Assembly (NCBI GenBank): GCA_963724405.1
Contig: CAVRUQ010000003.1
Span: 1,674,001 to 1,738,000, forward strand
Length of the DNA stretch: 64,000 nt
Direction: 5' to 3'
DNA from: CAVQBJ01 sp963724405
Lineage (GTDB): Bacteria > Actinomycetota > Thermoleophilia > Solirubrobacterales > Solirubrobacteraceae
The notes below the pieces were generated by a model that saw only the letters and a program-made list of their open reading frames with translations, did no database searches and was not told the DNA's origin. Below, in pieces: positions 17,087-24,592 of the stretch. The stretch's first letter is position 1, and every line of letters starts with the position of its first letter. A program made the translations under genes and the position numbers.

Positions 17087-17227
17087 CTAACGGCGATCCA
17101 GCAGCCGCGCCAGATCGCGAGCGATCTGCTGCTCGCGCTTCTTCGCGTCAGCGAGTTCCGCCCTGACGTCCTCGAGCAGTCGCACGATCCTCTCGTTGGT
17201 CGCCGCGTGGGGGCTTTGGCTGGGCAT
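17087..17227 (-). CDS. Small coiled-coil protein, 46 aa
   Basis: Short gene starting at the ATG preceded by a near-perfect ribosome site, AAAGGAGGTGA, five bases away, which is much better than neighbouring genes have. The product is mostly one amphipathic helix (ERIVRLLEDVRAELADAKKR, then EQQIARDLARLL), highly charged and without Cys or membrane segments. Function unknown; the charged heptad-like pattern suggests self-association or binding to a partner. It lies between the diguanylate cyclase and a large repeat field, reading away from the repeats. Confidence 0.65.
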   Translation of the reverse strand: MPSQSPHAATNERIVRLLEDVRAELADAKKREQQIARDLARLLDRR

Positions 17228-17375
17228 TTCGTCACCTCCTTTCAAGTCGGGGACGCATGCGAATGTACGCCGATCGGGGCGGGGGCGCGAGGGGGCGCGG
17301 CAACGGGCGCGGGCGGCGCGGGCACGCGGCGGGGCGACCCGTCGTCGCGGGGAGGGCCCGCGATCGGAGCGACCG

Positions 17376-17579
17376 GCGACCCGCGCGGCGGTGCGACCCG
17401 GGCCGCGGCGCGACCCGGGCGTCGGTGCTATCCGCGCGGCGGTGCGATCCGGGCGGCGGTGCGATCCGGGCGGCGGTGCGACCGGGGCGGCGGTGCGACC
17501 GGGGCGGCGGTGCGACCCGGGCGGCGGTGCGACCCGCGCGGCGGTGCGACCCGGGCGGCGGTGCGACCCGCGCGGCGGC
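17376..17579. repeat. Tandem array, 12 units of 17 bp
   Basis: Unit close to GCGACCCGGGCGGCGGT, repeated 12 times head to tail with a few substitutions (ATCC, CGCG and GGGG variants), and a partial 13th unit running into the 70-bp repeat. A 17-bp period is not a multiple of three, which argues against a coding repeat. Confidence 0.9.
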
Positions 17580-17587
17580 GCGACCCG

Positions 17588-17657
17588 GGGAAGTGTGGTC
17601 GATCTTCTCTCCTGGTGGAAGAACATCGCACAAACTTCGCTCGCGCGGGCCGGCGCG
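17588..17657. repeat. 70-bp direct repeat, copy 1
   Basis: Identical over 70 bp to 17745-17814 (offset 157). Less GC-rich than its surroundings. Contains an imperfect inverted repeat: CGATCTTCT pairs with AGAACATCG, with weaker pairing of the flanking GTGTGGT and CACAAAC, so a hairpin of roughly 20 paired positions is possible. Confidence 0.9.
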
Positions 17658-17744
17658 ACCCGGGCGCGCGACCGGCGACGGCGCGACCGCCGACCCGCCC
17701 CCGGCGCGACCCAATCCCGGCACGACCCACCCGCGGCGCGACCC

Positions 17745-17814
17745 GGGAAGTGTGGTCGATCTTCTCTCCTGGTGGAAGAACATCGCACAAACTTCGCTCG
17801 CGCGGGCCGGCGCG
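17745..17814. repeat. 70-bp direct repeat, copy 2
   Basis: Second perfect copy. Both copies are preceded by GCGACCCGGG, the start of the 17-bp unit, suggesting that the 70-bp element was inserted or amplified together with that unit. Confidence 0.9.
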
Positions 17815-17978
17815 GCGACCCCGCGCCCCGCCCCGCCCGGCGCCCCGCCCGCCCGCCGTCCCGCGCCCCGCCGCACCCGGCGTGCCCGCACGGCACCCCG
17901 CCCGCCGGCCGTCCCGCGCCCCGCCCCGCGCCGTGCCGCGCCCGCGCCCGTGCCCTCCGCCGCGCCCCGCGACGCAAA

Positions 17979-18026
17979 TGAGACGGCATCTCGTTATCAT
18001 CGCGGCCTAGATGAGACGGCGTCTCA
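17979..18026 (+). promoter_or_regulatory. Tandem palindromes before znuA, probable Zur operators
   Basis: TGAGACGGCATCTCG (17979-17993) and TGAGACGGCGTCTCA (18012-18026). The second is a perfect TGAGAC/GTCTCA palindrome with a 3-nt centre. Centres are 33 bp apart, about three helical turns, allowing two dimers on one face. Located 74 bp before the znuA start, with a Fur/Zur gene a few kb downstream. The sequence differs from the mycobacterial Zur box, so assignment is by position and symmetry. Confidence 0.6.
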
Positions 18027-18099
18027 ACAAGCGCTCCTCGACCACCTCGCACCACCGGGCGCCGATCGCTGCCGGCCGACCCCGAAAGGCACCGCCCGC

Positions 18100-19020
18100 A
18101 TGAGAAAGCACACGCTCGCAAAGACCCTCCCCCTGCTCGCCCTCTCGCTCGCCCTCGCCGCCTGCGGGTCCGGCACGGCCACGCCCGCGACCTCCACCTC
18201 CGGCCACCTCACCGTCGTTGCGGCCGAGAACTTCTGGGGCAGCATCGCGTCCCAGCTGGCCGGCGACAAGGCAACCGTGGCGTCCATCATCGTCAACCCC
18301 AACACCGATCCACACAGCTACCAGCCGACCCCGTCCGACGGGCGCACGCTCGCCGGCGCGCAGCTGGCGATCGTCAACGGCATCGGCTACGACAAATGGG
18401 CGTCGCAGCTGCTCGCCGCCAACCCGTTGCCGGGGCGGGTCACGCTCACCGTGGGCGACCTGCTCGGCCTCGTGGACGGGGACAACCCCCACCAGTGGTA
18501 CTCCCCGGCGAACGTCGAGCGGGTGATCGGCGCCATCACCGCCGACTACGAGCGGCTCGATCCGGCCGACCGCGCCTACTTCGCCGCGCGCCGGCAGCAG
18601 TTCGAGAGCGCCGGGCTGGCCCAGTACCACCAACTGATTGCGATGATCCGTGCCCGCTACGCGGGCGTCCCGGTCGGGTACAGCGAGAGCATCTTCCAGC
18701 CGCTCGGCACGGCGCTCGGGCTGAAGCTGCTGACGCCGTACAGCTTCGCGAAGGCGATTGCCGAGGGCACCGACGTGAGCGCGGCCGACAAGCAGGCCGT
18801 CGACACCCAGGCCTCGCAGCACCAGATCAAGGTCTGGGTGTTCAACAGCCAGAACGTGACCCCCGACGTGCAACGGGTCAACTCGCTCGCCGCCGCAGCG
18901 GGCATCCCGATCGCGACGGTGACCGAGACGCTCTCGCCGGCGACCGACACGTTCGAGCAGTGGCAGGTCTCCGAGCTGCAGGGCCTCGCCCGCGCACTGC
19001 ACGCGGCGACCGGGCGCTAA
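18100..19020 (+). CDS. znuA: Zinc ABC transporter substrate-binding lipoprotein ZnuA-like
   Basis: 306 aa. The lipobox places the lipid-bearing Cys at 22 (LALAAC). Cluster A-I metal-binding fold: DPHSYQPTP and NPHQWYSP provide two His ligands; a Glu in GYSESIFQPL occupies the place where many ZnuA proteins have the third His, and no long His-rich loop is present. Manganese or another metal is therefore possible, but the Fur-type regulator and zinc exporter nearby favour zinc. First gene of a four-gene import operon; the stop is four bases before the ATPase start. Confidence 0.88.
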   Translation: MRKHTLAKTLPLLALSLALAACGSGTATPATSTSGHLTVVAAENFWGSIASQLAGDKATVASIIVNPNTDPHSYQPTPSDGRTLAGAQLAIVNGIGYDKWASQLLAANPLPGRVTLTVGDLLGLVDGDNPHQWYSPANVERVIGAITADYERLDPADRAYFAARRQQFESAGLAQYHQLIAMIRARYAGVPVGYSESIFQPLGTALGLKLLTPYSFAKAIAEGTDVSAADKQAVDTQASQHQIKVWVFNSQNVTPDVQRVNSLAAAAGIPIATVTETLSPATDTFEQWQVSELQGLARALHAATGR

Positions 19021-19024
19021 CGCG

Positions 19025-19840
19025 ATGCCGCCCCCGGCGGTCGAGCTGCGCGACGCCGCCGTGCGGCTCGGCTCGCGCACCGTGTGGAGCGACGCGAACG
19101 TCGCCGTGCAGCCGGGCGAGTTCATCGCCGTGCTCGGTCCCAACGGCGCGGGCAAGTCGACGCTGCTGTCGGCCCTGCTCGGCCTGATCCCCCTTGCCCA
19201 AGGGTCGGCGAGCGTGCTCGGCGGGCGCCCCGGCGAGCACAACGCGCAGATCGGCTACCTACCGCAGCGGCGCAACTTCGACGCCGCCACGCGCATCCGC
19301 GGGATCGACGTCGTGCGGCTCGGGCTCGACGGAGGGCGCTGGGGCGTCCCGCTCCCGTGGGGCGGCGCGGCGCAGCGCGAGCGCGTCGAGACGGCGGTCG
19401 CGCGCGTCGGCGCTCAGGCGTACGCGTCAAGGCCGATCGGCGAGCTCTCCGGCGGCGAGCAGCAGCGGCTGCTCATCGCGCAGGCGCTCATCGGCGAGCC
19501 GCGCCTGCTGTTGCTCGACGAGCCGCTCGACAGCCTCGACCTGCCCAACCAGGTGAGCGTCGCCGCGCTCGTGCGCGACATCTGCCAGCGCTCGGGCGTG
19601 ACCGTCCTGCTCGTCGCGCACGACGTCAACCCGCTGCTGCCCTACCTGGATCGTGTGATCTACGTGGCCGGCGGTCATCTCGTGGCAGGACCACCCGAGG
19701 AGGTCGTCAGCGCACCGACGCTGAGCGAGCTCTACGGGGTCCCGATCGAGGTGCTGCGAGCCTCCGACGGGCGACTCGTCGTCGTCGGGAGCCCCGAGGC
19801 ACCGGGCGTGCACGGCGGCCACCACGGGCACGATCACTGA
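19025..19840 (+). CDS. znuC: Zinc ABC transporter ATP-binding protein ZnuC-like
   Basis: 271 aa. Walker A GPNGAGKSTL, signature LSGGEQQRL, Walker B LLLLDEPLDSLD, switch His VAHDVNPL. The Q-loop lies in GYLPQRRNF. The C-terminus ends HGGHHGHDH, a metal-binding His tail absent from most ABC ATPases, which may sense or buffer zinc in the cytoplasm. Begins 4 bp after znuA and is followed after 11 bp by the first permease. Confidence 0.92.
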   Translation: MPPPAVELRDAAVRLGSRTVWSDANVAVQPGEFIAVLGPNGAGKSTLLSALLGLIPLAQGSASVLGGRPGEHNAQIGYLPQRRNFDAATRIRGIDVVRLGLDGGRWGVPLPWGGAAQRERVETAVARVGAQAYASRPIGELSGGEQQRLLIAQALIGEPRLLLLDEPLDSLDLPNQVSVAALVRDICQRSGVTVLLVAHDVNPLLPYLDRVIYVAGGHLVAGPPEEVVSAPTLSELYGVPIEVLRASDGRLVVVGSPEAPGVHGGHHGHDH

Positions 19841-19851
19841 ACGGCGGCGCG

Positions 19852-20763
19852 ATGAACCCGAGCTTCTCGCTCGACCTCGGATCGGATCTGCACCAGCTGC
19901 TGCTGTACCCGTTCATGGTGCACGCCCTGCAGGCGGGCACGATCGTCGCGGTGATGGCCTCGCTCGTCGGCTGGTTCATGGTGTTGCGCCGCGAGACGTT
20001 CGCCGGGCACACGCTCTCGATCATGGCCTTCCCGGGGGCGAGCGGGGCCGCGTTGCTCGGGCTCCCGCTCGCTGTCGGCTACTTCGCCTTCTGCGCGACG
20101 AGCGCCGGCGTGATCGCGGCCGCCTCGCGGGTCGGCGGCCGCCGCGACGTCGCCGTCGGCTCGGCCGTCGTGGGCACGGTGCAGGCGACGGCGCTTGCGC
20201 TCGGGTACGTGTTCCTGAGCCTGTACGGCGGCGTGCTGGAGGATCTCGAGAACCTCCTGTTCGGCTCCGTGCTCGGCGTGAGCTCGGGCGAGGTCCGCGA
20301 GCTGCTCGCCGTCGCCGTGGCCGCGCTCGCGTTCCTGGCCGTCGCCGGCCGGCCGCTGCTGTTCGCCTCGGTCGATGAGGACGTCGCTCGCGCCCACGGC
20401 GTACCCGTCCGCGCGCTCCACGTCGCCTTCCTGCTCGTGCTCGGGCTCGCCGTCGCGGCCACGGCGCAGATCGTCGGCGTGCTGCTCGTGTTCGCGCTGC
20501 TCGTGGCGCCGGCGGCCGCCGCGCAGCAGCTGACGTCGCGCCTGCTCTGGAGCCTGCTGCTCACGGTGGCGATCGCCCTGCTCATCACCTGGATCAGCCT
20601 CACGCTGTTCTACTTCACGAACCGCCCCGAGGGCTTCTTCCTCACGTCGCTTGCGCTCCTGGCCTACGCGGGCGCGCGCGCCTGGCGTGCGTTCGCGACC
20701 CGGCGGGCGCGGACCGCGCCGAGCCGCCCGCGGGCGGCGGCGAGCACGGCGGTGGTCCGCTGA
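19852..20763 (+). CDS. Zinc ABC transporter permease ZnuB-like, first of two
   Basis: 303 aa, eight or nine predicted membrane segments of the ABC-3 family (GWFMVLRRETFAGHTLSIMAFPGASGAALLG; VGVLLVFALLVAPAAAAQQL). The start is the ATG at 19852. The stop overlaps the next ATG (TGATG). The following gene encodes a second ABC-3 permease, so the channel may be a heterodimer, unlike the usual ZnuB homodimer. Confidence 0.9.
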   Translation: MNPSFSLDLGSDLHQLLLYPFMVHALQAGTIVAVMASLVGWFMVLRRETFAGHTLSIMAFPGASGAALLGLPLAVGYFAFCATSAGVIAAASRVGGRRDVAVGSAVVGTVQATALALGYVFLSLYGGVLEDLENLLFGSVLGVSSGEVRELLAVAVAALAFLAVAGRPLLFASVDEDVARAHGVPVRALHVAFLLVLGLAVAATAQIVGVLLVFALLVAPAAAAQQLTSRLLWSLLLTVAIALLITWISLTLFYFTNRPEGFFLTSLALLAYAGARAWRAFATRRARTAPSRPRAAASTAVVR

Positions 20764-21647
20764 TGTTCGCTCAGGCGTTCGTCCGCAACGCGCTCCTGGC
20801 CGGGTCGCTCGTCGCCCTGGCGAGTGGGTTGATCGGCTACTTCGTCGTGCTGCGCGGGGAGATCTTCGCCGGCGACGCGCTCAGCCACGTCGCCTTCACC
20901 GGCGCGCTCGGCGCCGCGGCCCTCGGGCTCGACCTGCGCGTCGGCCTGTTCGCGGCGACGGTCGGCGTCGCGCTCCTGTTCGCCGCGCTCGGCTCGCGCG
21001 CGCGCGCCGACGACGCCACGATCGGCGTCGTGTTCGCCTGGGTGCTCGGTGTCGGCGTCCTCTTCCTCGACATCTTCAACGCGGGCAGCGGCGGCGGCAG
21101 CGGCATCACCGCCAGCCGCACCCTGTTCGGCTCGATCTTCGGGCTCAACGGTGGGAGCGCCGGGCTGGCCGCCGGCATCGGCGCCGCGCTGGCCATCGCC
21201 GTCGTCGCGATCGCGCGCCCGCTGCTGTTCGCGACCGTCGACCCGGTGGTCGCCGCGGTACGAGGCGTTCCCGCGCGCGCGCTCGGGGCCGTCTTCCTCA
21301 TCCTGCTCGGCATCGACGCCGCCGAGACGACGCAGGCCGTGGGGGCGCTGCTGCTGCTCGGGCTGCTGGCCGCCCCGGCGGGCGCGGCGCAGCGCCTGAC
21401 CGCCGACCCGTACCGTGCGCTGGCGCTCTCGGCCGCGCTCGCGTTGATCGCGGTGTGGGCCGGGATCACGCTCGCCTACGAGCTTCCCGCGCTGCCCCCG
21501 AGCAGCGCGATCATCGGTGTCGCGGCGGCGATCTACCTCCTGGCCTACATCGCCGACGCCGCCGGGCGCCGGCGCGGGCGGCGGCGTTCCGCTCACCCGG
21601 CGGCGGTCGCCGTGCGAGAATCGCCGGGTGAACCCGCACGCCGCTGA
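20763..21647 (+). CDS. Zinc ABC transporter permease ZnuB-like, second of two
   Basis: 294-aa ABC-3 family membrane protein. VVLRGEIFAGDALSHVAFTGALGAAALG is the conserved segment that is DALSHAVLPG-like in ZnuB/MntB. VGALLLLGLLAAPAGAAQRL is the second conserved helix. It is closer to canonical ZnuB than its upstream partner. Last intact gene of the import operon. The truncated TetR reading frame starts inside its last 20 bases. Confidence 0.9.
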   Translation: MFAQAFVRNALLAGSLVALASGLIGYFVVLRGEIFAGDALSHVAFTGALGAAALGLDLRVGLFAATVGVALLFAALGSRARADDATIGVVFAWVLGVGVLFLDIFNAGSGGGSGITASRTLFGSIFGLNGGSAGLAAGIGAALAIAVVAIARPLLFATVDPVVAAVRGVPARALGAVFLILLGIDAAETTQAVGALLLLGLLAAPAGAAQRLTADPYRALALSAALALIAVWAGITLAYELPALPPSSAIIGVAAAIYLLAYIADAAGRRRGRRRSAHPAAVAVRESPGEPARR

Positions 21648-21866
21648 GTCACGACCGTATGCCGGAGTCAGCAGCGAGGAGCGCCGCGCGCGCCGTCGCG
21701 CCCAGCTCCTCGACGCCGGCCTGGAGCTGTTCGGGACAAGGGGATACGCCGCGTCGTCGATCCGCGAGGTCTGTCTCGCTGCGTCGCTCAACCGCCGCTA
21801 CTTCTACGAGTCGTTTCGCACCCGCGAGGATCTCCTGCGCGCCGTGTACGACGAGCGACGGGTCGT
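21628..21866 (+). pseudogene. Truncated TetR-family regulator (DNA-binding half only)
   Basis: From GTG 21628 the frame encodes a complete TetR helix-turn-helix: RRAQLLDAGLELFGTRGYAA, then SSIREVCLAASLNRRYFYESF and LLRAVYDE. TetR similarity ends at about 21845-21866, where the DNA becomes the antisense of a lipase gene; the ligand-binding half is missing. The frame stays open to 22458 but encodes no recognisable domain. Probably a remnant, though a DNA-binding-only product could be made. It overlaps the znu operon end. Confidence 0.75.
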
Positions 21867-22430
21867 AGGCGGACTGCAGCTGACCGGCCCAGGCCGCGGC
21901 CTGGCCGCCCTGCGAGTACCCCCAGATCGCGGTCGGAGCCGAGGAGCTCAGCCCCGTCCCGGGAACCTGATCGGCGGCGGTCGCCGCGTCGAGCACGGCG
22001 TGGCCCTCGGCCGCGCCGACCGTGTACAGCGATTGCGAGCCGGTCGTGTATCCCTGGTAGTCGCTCACCACGACCGCCCAGCCCTGCTTCAGCAGCGCGA
22101 CGATGTTCGCCGTCTCGTACTCGGTGCCGTCCTGCAACTGCGACGACGGCGCGCAGGACTGCGCGAGCCCCTGGGTGCCGACCGCGTAGTCGATCACCGG
22201 GCGACTGCCCGAGCCCGTCCACGACGCCGTGGGCACGATCACCGCGCCGGTGGCGAGGTCCTGCGTGCCGACCGCGTCGGTCGTGTAGTACAGGATGTCC
22301 CAGGCGTTGACGCTCGGCGCGCCGCTGCCCAGGCTGAGCGTCGAGGGGCGATACCAGATGAGATCGCCGTTGCCGCCGCTCGGAAGCGGCGACGGCGGCC
22401 CGCCGCGACCGGCACCCGGAGAATCAGGTA
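21845..22430 (-). pseudogene. Secretory lipase fragment, truncated at both ends
   Basis: Minus-strand reading WDILYYTTDAVGTQDLATGA, then VIVPTASWTGSGSRPVIDYA, VVSDYQGYTTGSQSLYTVG and IWGYSQGGQAAAWAGQLQSA matches the N-terminal half of the secretory lipase at the right window end. The nucleophile elbow GYSQGG is present, but everything after about QSAYDPSLVV, including the Asp and His of the triad and the cap, is absent. Upstream the frame has no start codon or signal peptide and hits a stop at 22477. It is a gene fragment bounded by two junctions. Confidence 0.75.
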
Positions 22431-22471
22431 CCAGCGTGTTACGCGGGCGCCACTTTAGGTACCAGCGTGTT
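22426..22471. repeat. Pair of 15-bp direct repeats
   Basis: AGGTACCAGCGTGTT at 22426-22440 and again at 22457-22471, 31 bp apart. They mark the upstream limit of the lipase fragment and lie 58 bp before the Fur-family start. Either an operator pair or a recombination footprint. Confidence 0.7.
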
Positions 22472-22528
22472 GCCTCTCAACCCCCATACGGAAAAGAGCG
22501 CGAGCGCGAGCGCCCTAAGCTGTGAGAG

Positions 22529-22978
22529 GTGCCTGCCTCATCGCTCACCCCGTGGGCCGCGACGGCCAACCAGCTCCTGGCCGACGCCGGCTACCGGCGG
22601 GGCGGCGCGCGGCGCGAGGTCGTCGCGCTGCTCGGCGAGCAGCGCTGTGCGCTGTCGGCGGCCGAGATCGAGGAGGAGCTGCAGCGGCGCGACCGCCGCG
22701 TGTCGCGGGCGAGCGTCTATCGCGTGCTCGAGGAGCTCGAGCAGATCGGTCTCGTGCAGCGGGTCGGCATCGGTCAGGGCATGGTCCGCTACGAGCCCGT
22801 ACAGCACGGCCCCGGCCATCATCACCACCTCGTCTGCGACCGCTGCGGGCGGCTGCAGCCGTTCGCCGACGACGGCCTCGAGCGGGCGATCGCCAGCCTG
22901 AGCGAGCGCGTGCCCTTCCAGGTCGCCGAACACGAGGTCGTGCTGCGCGGCGCCTGCGACACCTGCGCGGACGAGTAG
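22529..22978 (+). CDS. zur: Fur-family metalloregulator, probably Zur
   Basis: 149 aa. Winged-helix half: LSAAEIEEELQRRDRRVSRASVYRVLEELEQIGLVQRV. Metal half: HGPGHHHHLVCDRCG and the terminal CDTCADE, giving the two CxxC pairs of the structural zinc site and the HHHH sensory cluster. Fur-family subtype cannot be proved by eye, but the adjacent zinc importer and exporter favour Zur. The GTG start has only a weak upstream GAGAGG. Expected to repress znu when zinc is plentiful. It converges on the M28 gene. Confidence 0.8.
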   Translation: MPASSLTPWAATANQLLADAGYRRGGARREVVALLGEQRCALSAAEIEEELQRRDRRVSRASVYRVLEELEQIGLVQRVGIGQGMVRYEPVQHGPGHHHHLVCDRCGRLQPFADDGLERAIASLSERVPFQVAEHEVVLRGACDTCADE

Positions 22979-22981
22979 TTC

Positions 22982-23007
22982 CCGGTGCGCGTCAGGCTGC
23001 GCGCCGG
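22982..23007. terminator. Hairpin between convergent genes
   Basis: CCGGTGCGC and GCGCGCCGG pair over nine positions with one G-U, 8-nt loop. Lies just after the Fur-family stop and over the end of the M28 gene. Confidence 0.5.
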
Positions 23008-23879
23008 CGCTCGTCGCGCAGCAGCTGCAGCACGGTCGCGCCGACGGCGGCGAGGCTCGTCTGGGATACCTGGCTGAGGTTGTCGCACGTCCGCTGCCAG
23101 CATTGATAAGCGAAGTCGATCAGGTCGATCGCCGGGATCCCGACGTTCGTGAACGACGTGTGGTCGTCGAAGATCTCCTCGCTCGTACGCGGCGGGAAGT
23201 AGGACAGCGTGCCGGCCTGCGCTGCGGCCGCGCGCAGACGGGCCCACAGCGCCGGGTTCGAGCCGAGCTCCCGCGGGAGCGTCTCGTTGCGGAGCGCGAT
23301 GAAGTCGAGCAGCACCATCTCGCGCGTCGTCGCGCGGTGCGCGGCCACGTACGCGCGGCTGCCGCGCAGGCCCTGGGACAGGAAGTCGGTGAACCGGGCC
23401 GGCGCCTCCTCGCCGTCGAACAGCACGAAGCGGATGGCCGGCGCCCCGGCCGGACGGGGATCGCGAGCGAGGTCGCGGGCGATCTCGATCACCGCGCCGA
23501 CGCCCGTCGCGCTGTTGTTCGCGCCGAGATACCCGGGCACCGGCGTCGTGTCGTAGTGGGCGCCGAGCACGATCGCCGGCTCGCGCCCGGCGAGGCCGCC
23601 GACGATGTTGCGCAGCCCTCCGGGGACGGGCTCGAAGTGGCCGCCGGGCAACAGGCGCACGAGCAGGTCGGCCGCACGGCGCTCGGCCGCGGAGCCCGCG
23701 GGGCGCGGCCCGAAGGCGAGCTGGCGCTTGACGAGGTCGTACGCGCGGGCCTCGTCGAAGCGCGTGAGCGCCGCGCGCGTGCGCGCGGCGGCCGCGCCCG
23801 TCCCCGCCGTCGCCAGCCGCGCCCCACCCGCGAGCAGCGCGAGCGCGAGCAGCAACACGAATATGCGAGCGCGAATCAT
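22992..23879 (-). CDS. M28-family exported protein with altered zinc ligands
   Basis: 295 aa, N-terminal signal or anchor (LLLALALLAGGARLATA). M28/glutaminyl-cyclase-like fold: VLGAHYDTTP (His108, Asp110), GANNSATG, FVLFDGEEAP (Glu157/Glu158), VLLDFIAL (Asp192), DDHTSF, CWQRTCDNL. In the usual pattern GANDGASG supplies a bridging Asp, here Asn122, and WHxxCD supplies a zinc His, here Gln262. With two ligands changed, zinc binding and catalysis may be weakened or lost. Convergent with the Fur-family gene. Possible roles: aminopeptidase, cyclotransferase or a non-catalytic binding protein. Confidence 0.75.
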   Translation of the reverse strand: MIRARIFVLLLALALLAGGARLATAGTGAAAARTRAALTRFDEARAYDLVKRQLAFGPRPAGSAAERRAADLLVRLLPGGHFEPVPGGLRNIVGGLAGREPAIVLGAHYDTTPVPGYLGANNSATGVGAVIEIARDLARDPRPAGAPAIRFVLFDGEEAPARFTDFLSQGLRGSRAYVAAHRATTREMVLLDFIALRNETLPRELGSNPALWARLRAAAAQAGTLSYFPPRTSEEIFDDHTSFTNVGIPAIDLIDFAYQCWQRTCDNLSQVSQTSLAAVGATVLQLLRDERRRAA

Positions 23880-24145
23880 CCGCGAGACGGTACCGCGAAG
23901 CGACCCTCCTCACCCCGGCGCAAACCCCGCGATGTCGCCCCGCCAACGCGCCGCAACCCGACCGAGGCCGTCGCGAAATCCGTCGCCCGGCCCCGGAACC
24001 CGTCACGCGGCGGCGGAATCCCTCACATTGGCGCCGAACCCCCAAATCGCACGGACACGTCTACGACGTTTGCGCAGAGTCGCTGTGGGAGCGGGCGGGC
24101 CCGGCCGATCAAACCGGGCGTGACCTCCTCCCCAGCCACGCAATC

Positions 24146-24586
24146 ATGACCCGAGACTCCGCACATCGCACCCGCATCCTCATCGCCGACGACGACGACG
24201 AGGTGCTCGAGCTCGTCCGCGTGCTGCTCGGCGGCGCGGGCCACCAGGTGCTCATCGCCTGCGACGGACGCACGGCGCTCCGCGGCCTGTTCACGCGCCG
24301 CCCCGACCTGATGATCGTCAATCTCGACATCCCGGTGCTCGACGGCTGGCGGGTGCTCGAGAGCGTGCGCCATCTGAGCGACCTTCCGGTGATCGTGCTC
24401 AGCTGCAGCGACAACGAGTTCGACCGCGCGCGAGCGCTGCGGGCCGGTGCCGACGACTGGATCCACACTCCGTGCAGCGGCGAGCTGCTGCTCGAGCGCA
24501 TCGAGGCGGCGCTGTCGCTGGCCGCCGACCCGGAGACCCAAGTCGACGACGGCCTCACCGTCGTCGACTTCCTGCAGCGCCGCTGA
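24146..24586 (+). CDS. Stand-alone receiver-domain protein lacking the switch Lys
   Basis: 146 aa, a single receiver domain. Acidic cluster ADDDDEV, phosphoacceptor Asp61 in VNLDIPVLDGW, Ser86 at the switch Thr/Ser position. The invariant Lys (usually TKPF) is Thr108 in IHTPC, which normally impairs phosphorylation-driven switching. No output domain follows, only a short acidic tail. The region resembles the receiver at position 1 (GADDWI...P C). Could be a phosphate sink, an adaptor or a phosphorylation-independent regulator. The 266 bp upstream contain no gene. Confidence 0.8.
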   Translation: MTRDSAHRTRILIADDDDEVLELVRVLLGGAGHQVLIACDGRTALRGLFTRRPDLMIVNLDIPVLDGWRVLESVRHLSDLPVIVLSCSDNEFDRARALRAGADDWIHTPCSGELLLERIEAALSLAADPETQVDDGLTVVDFLQRR

Positions 24587-24592
24587 TCGGCG

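Larger units (their letters stand above)
17228..18099. other. Gene-free 872-bp interval dominated by GC-rich repeats
   Basis: Contains, left to right, about 150 bp of unremarkable GC-rich DNA, a 17-bp tandem array, two copies of a 70-bp repeat, about 160 bp of C-rich CCGCCCCG-like simple sequence, then the tandem palindromes before znuA. Long open frames cross it on both strands, but their protein is Arg/Pro/Gly repeats shifting frame with each 17-bp unit, so I regard the interval as non-coding. Confidence 0.75.

Noticed and set aside
17376..17814. CRISPR array
   Set aside because: Units are contiguous with no spacers, only 17 bp, and no cas genes are nearby.
17257..18100. Frames crossing the 17-bp repeat field as a repetitive protein continuing into ZnuA
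   Set aside because: The 17-bp unit changes frame at every copy, and ZnuA has its own start with a lipobox; repeats judged non-coding.
21517..22458. Intact TetR regulator of full length in the open frame to 22458
   Set aside because: Sequence after about residue 75 is the antisense of a lipase gene, not a TetR ligand domain.
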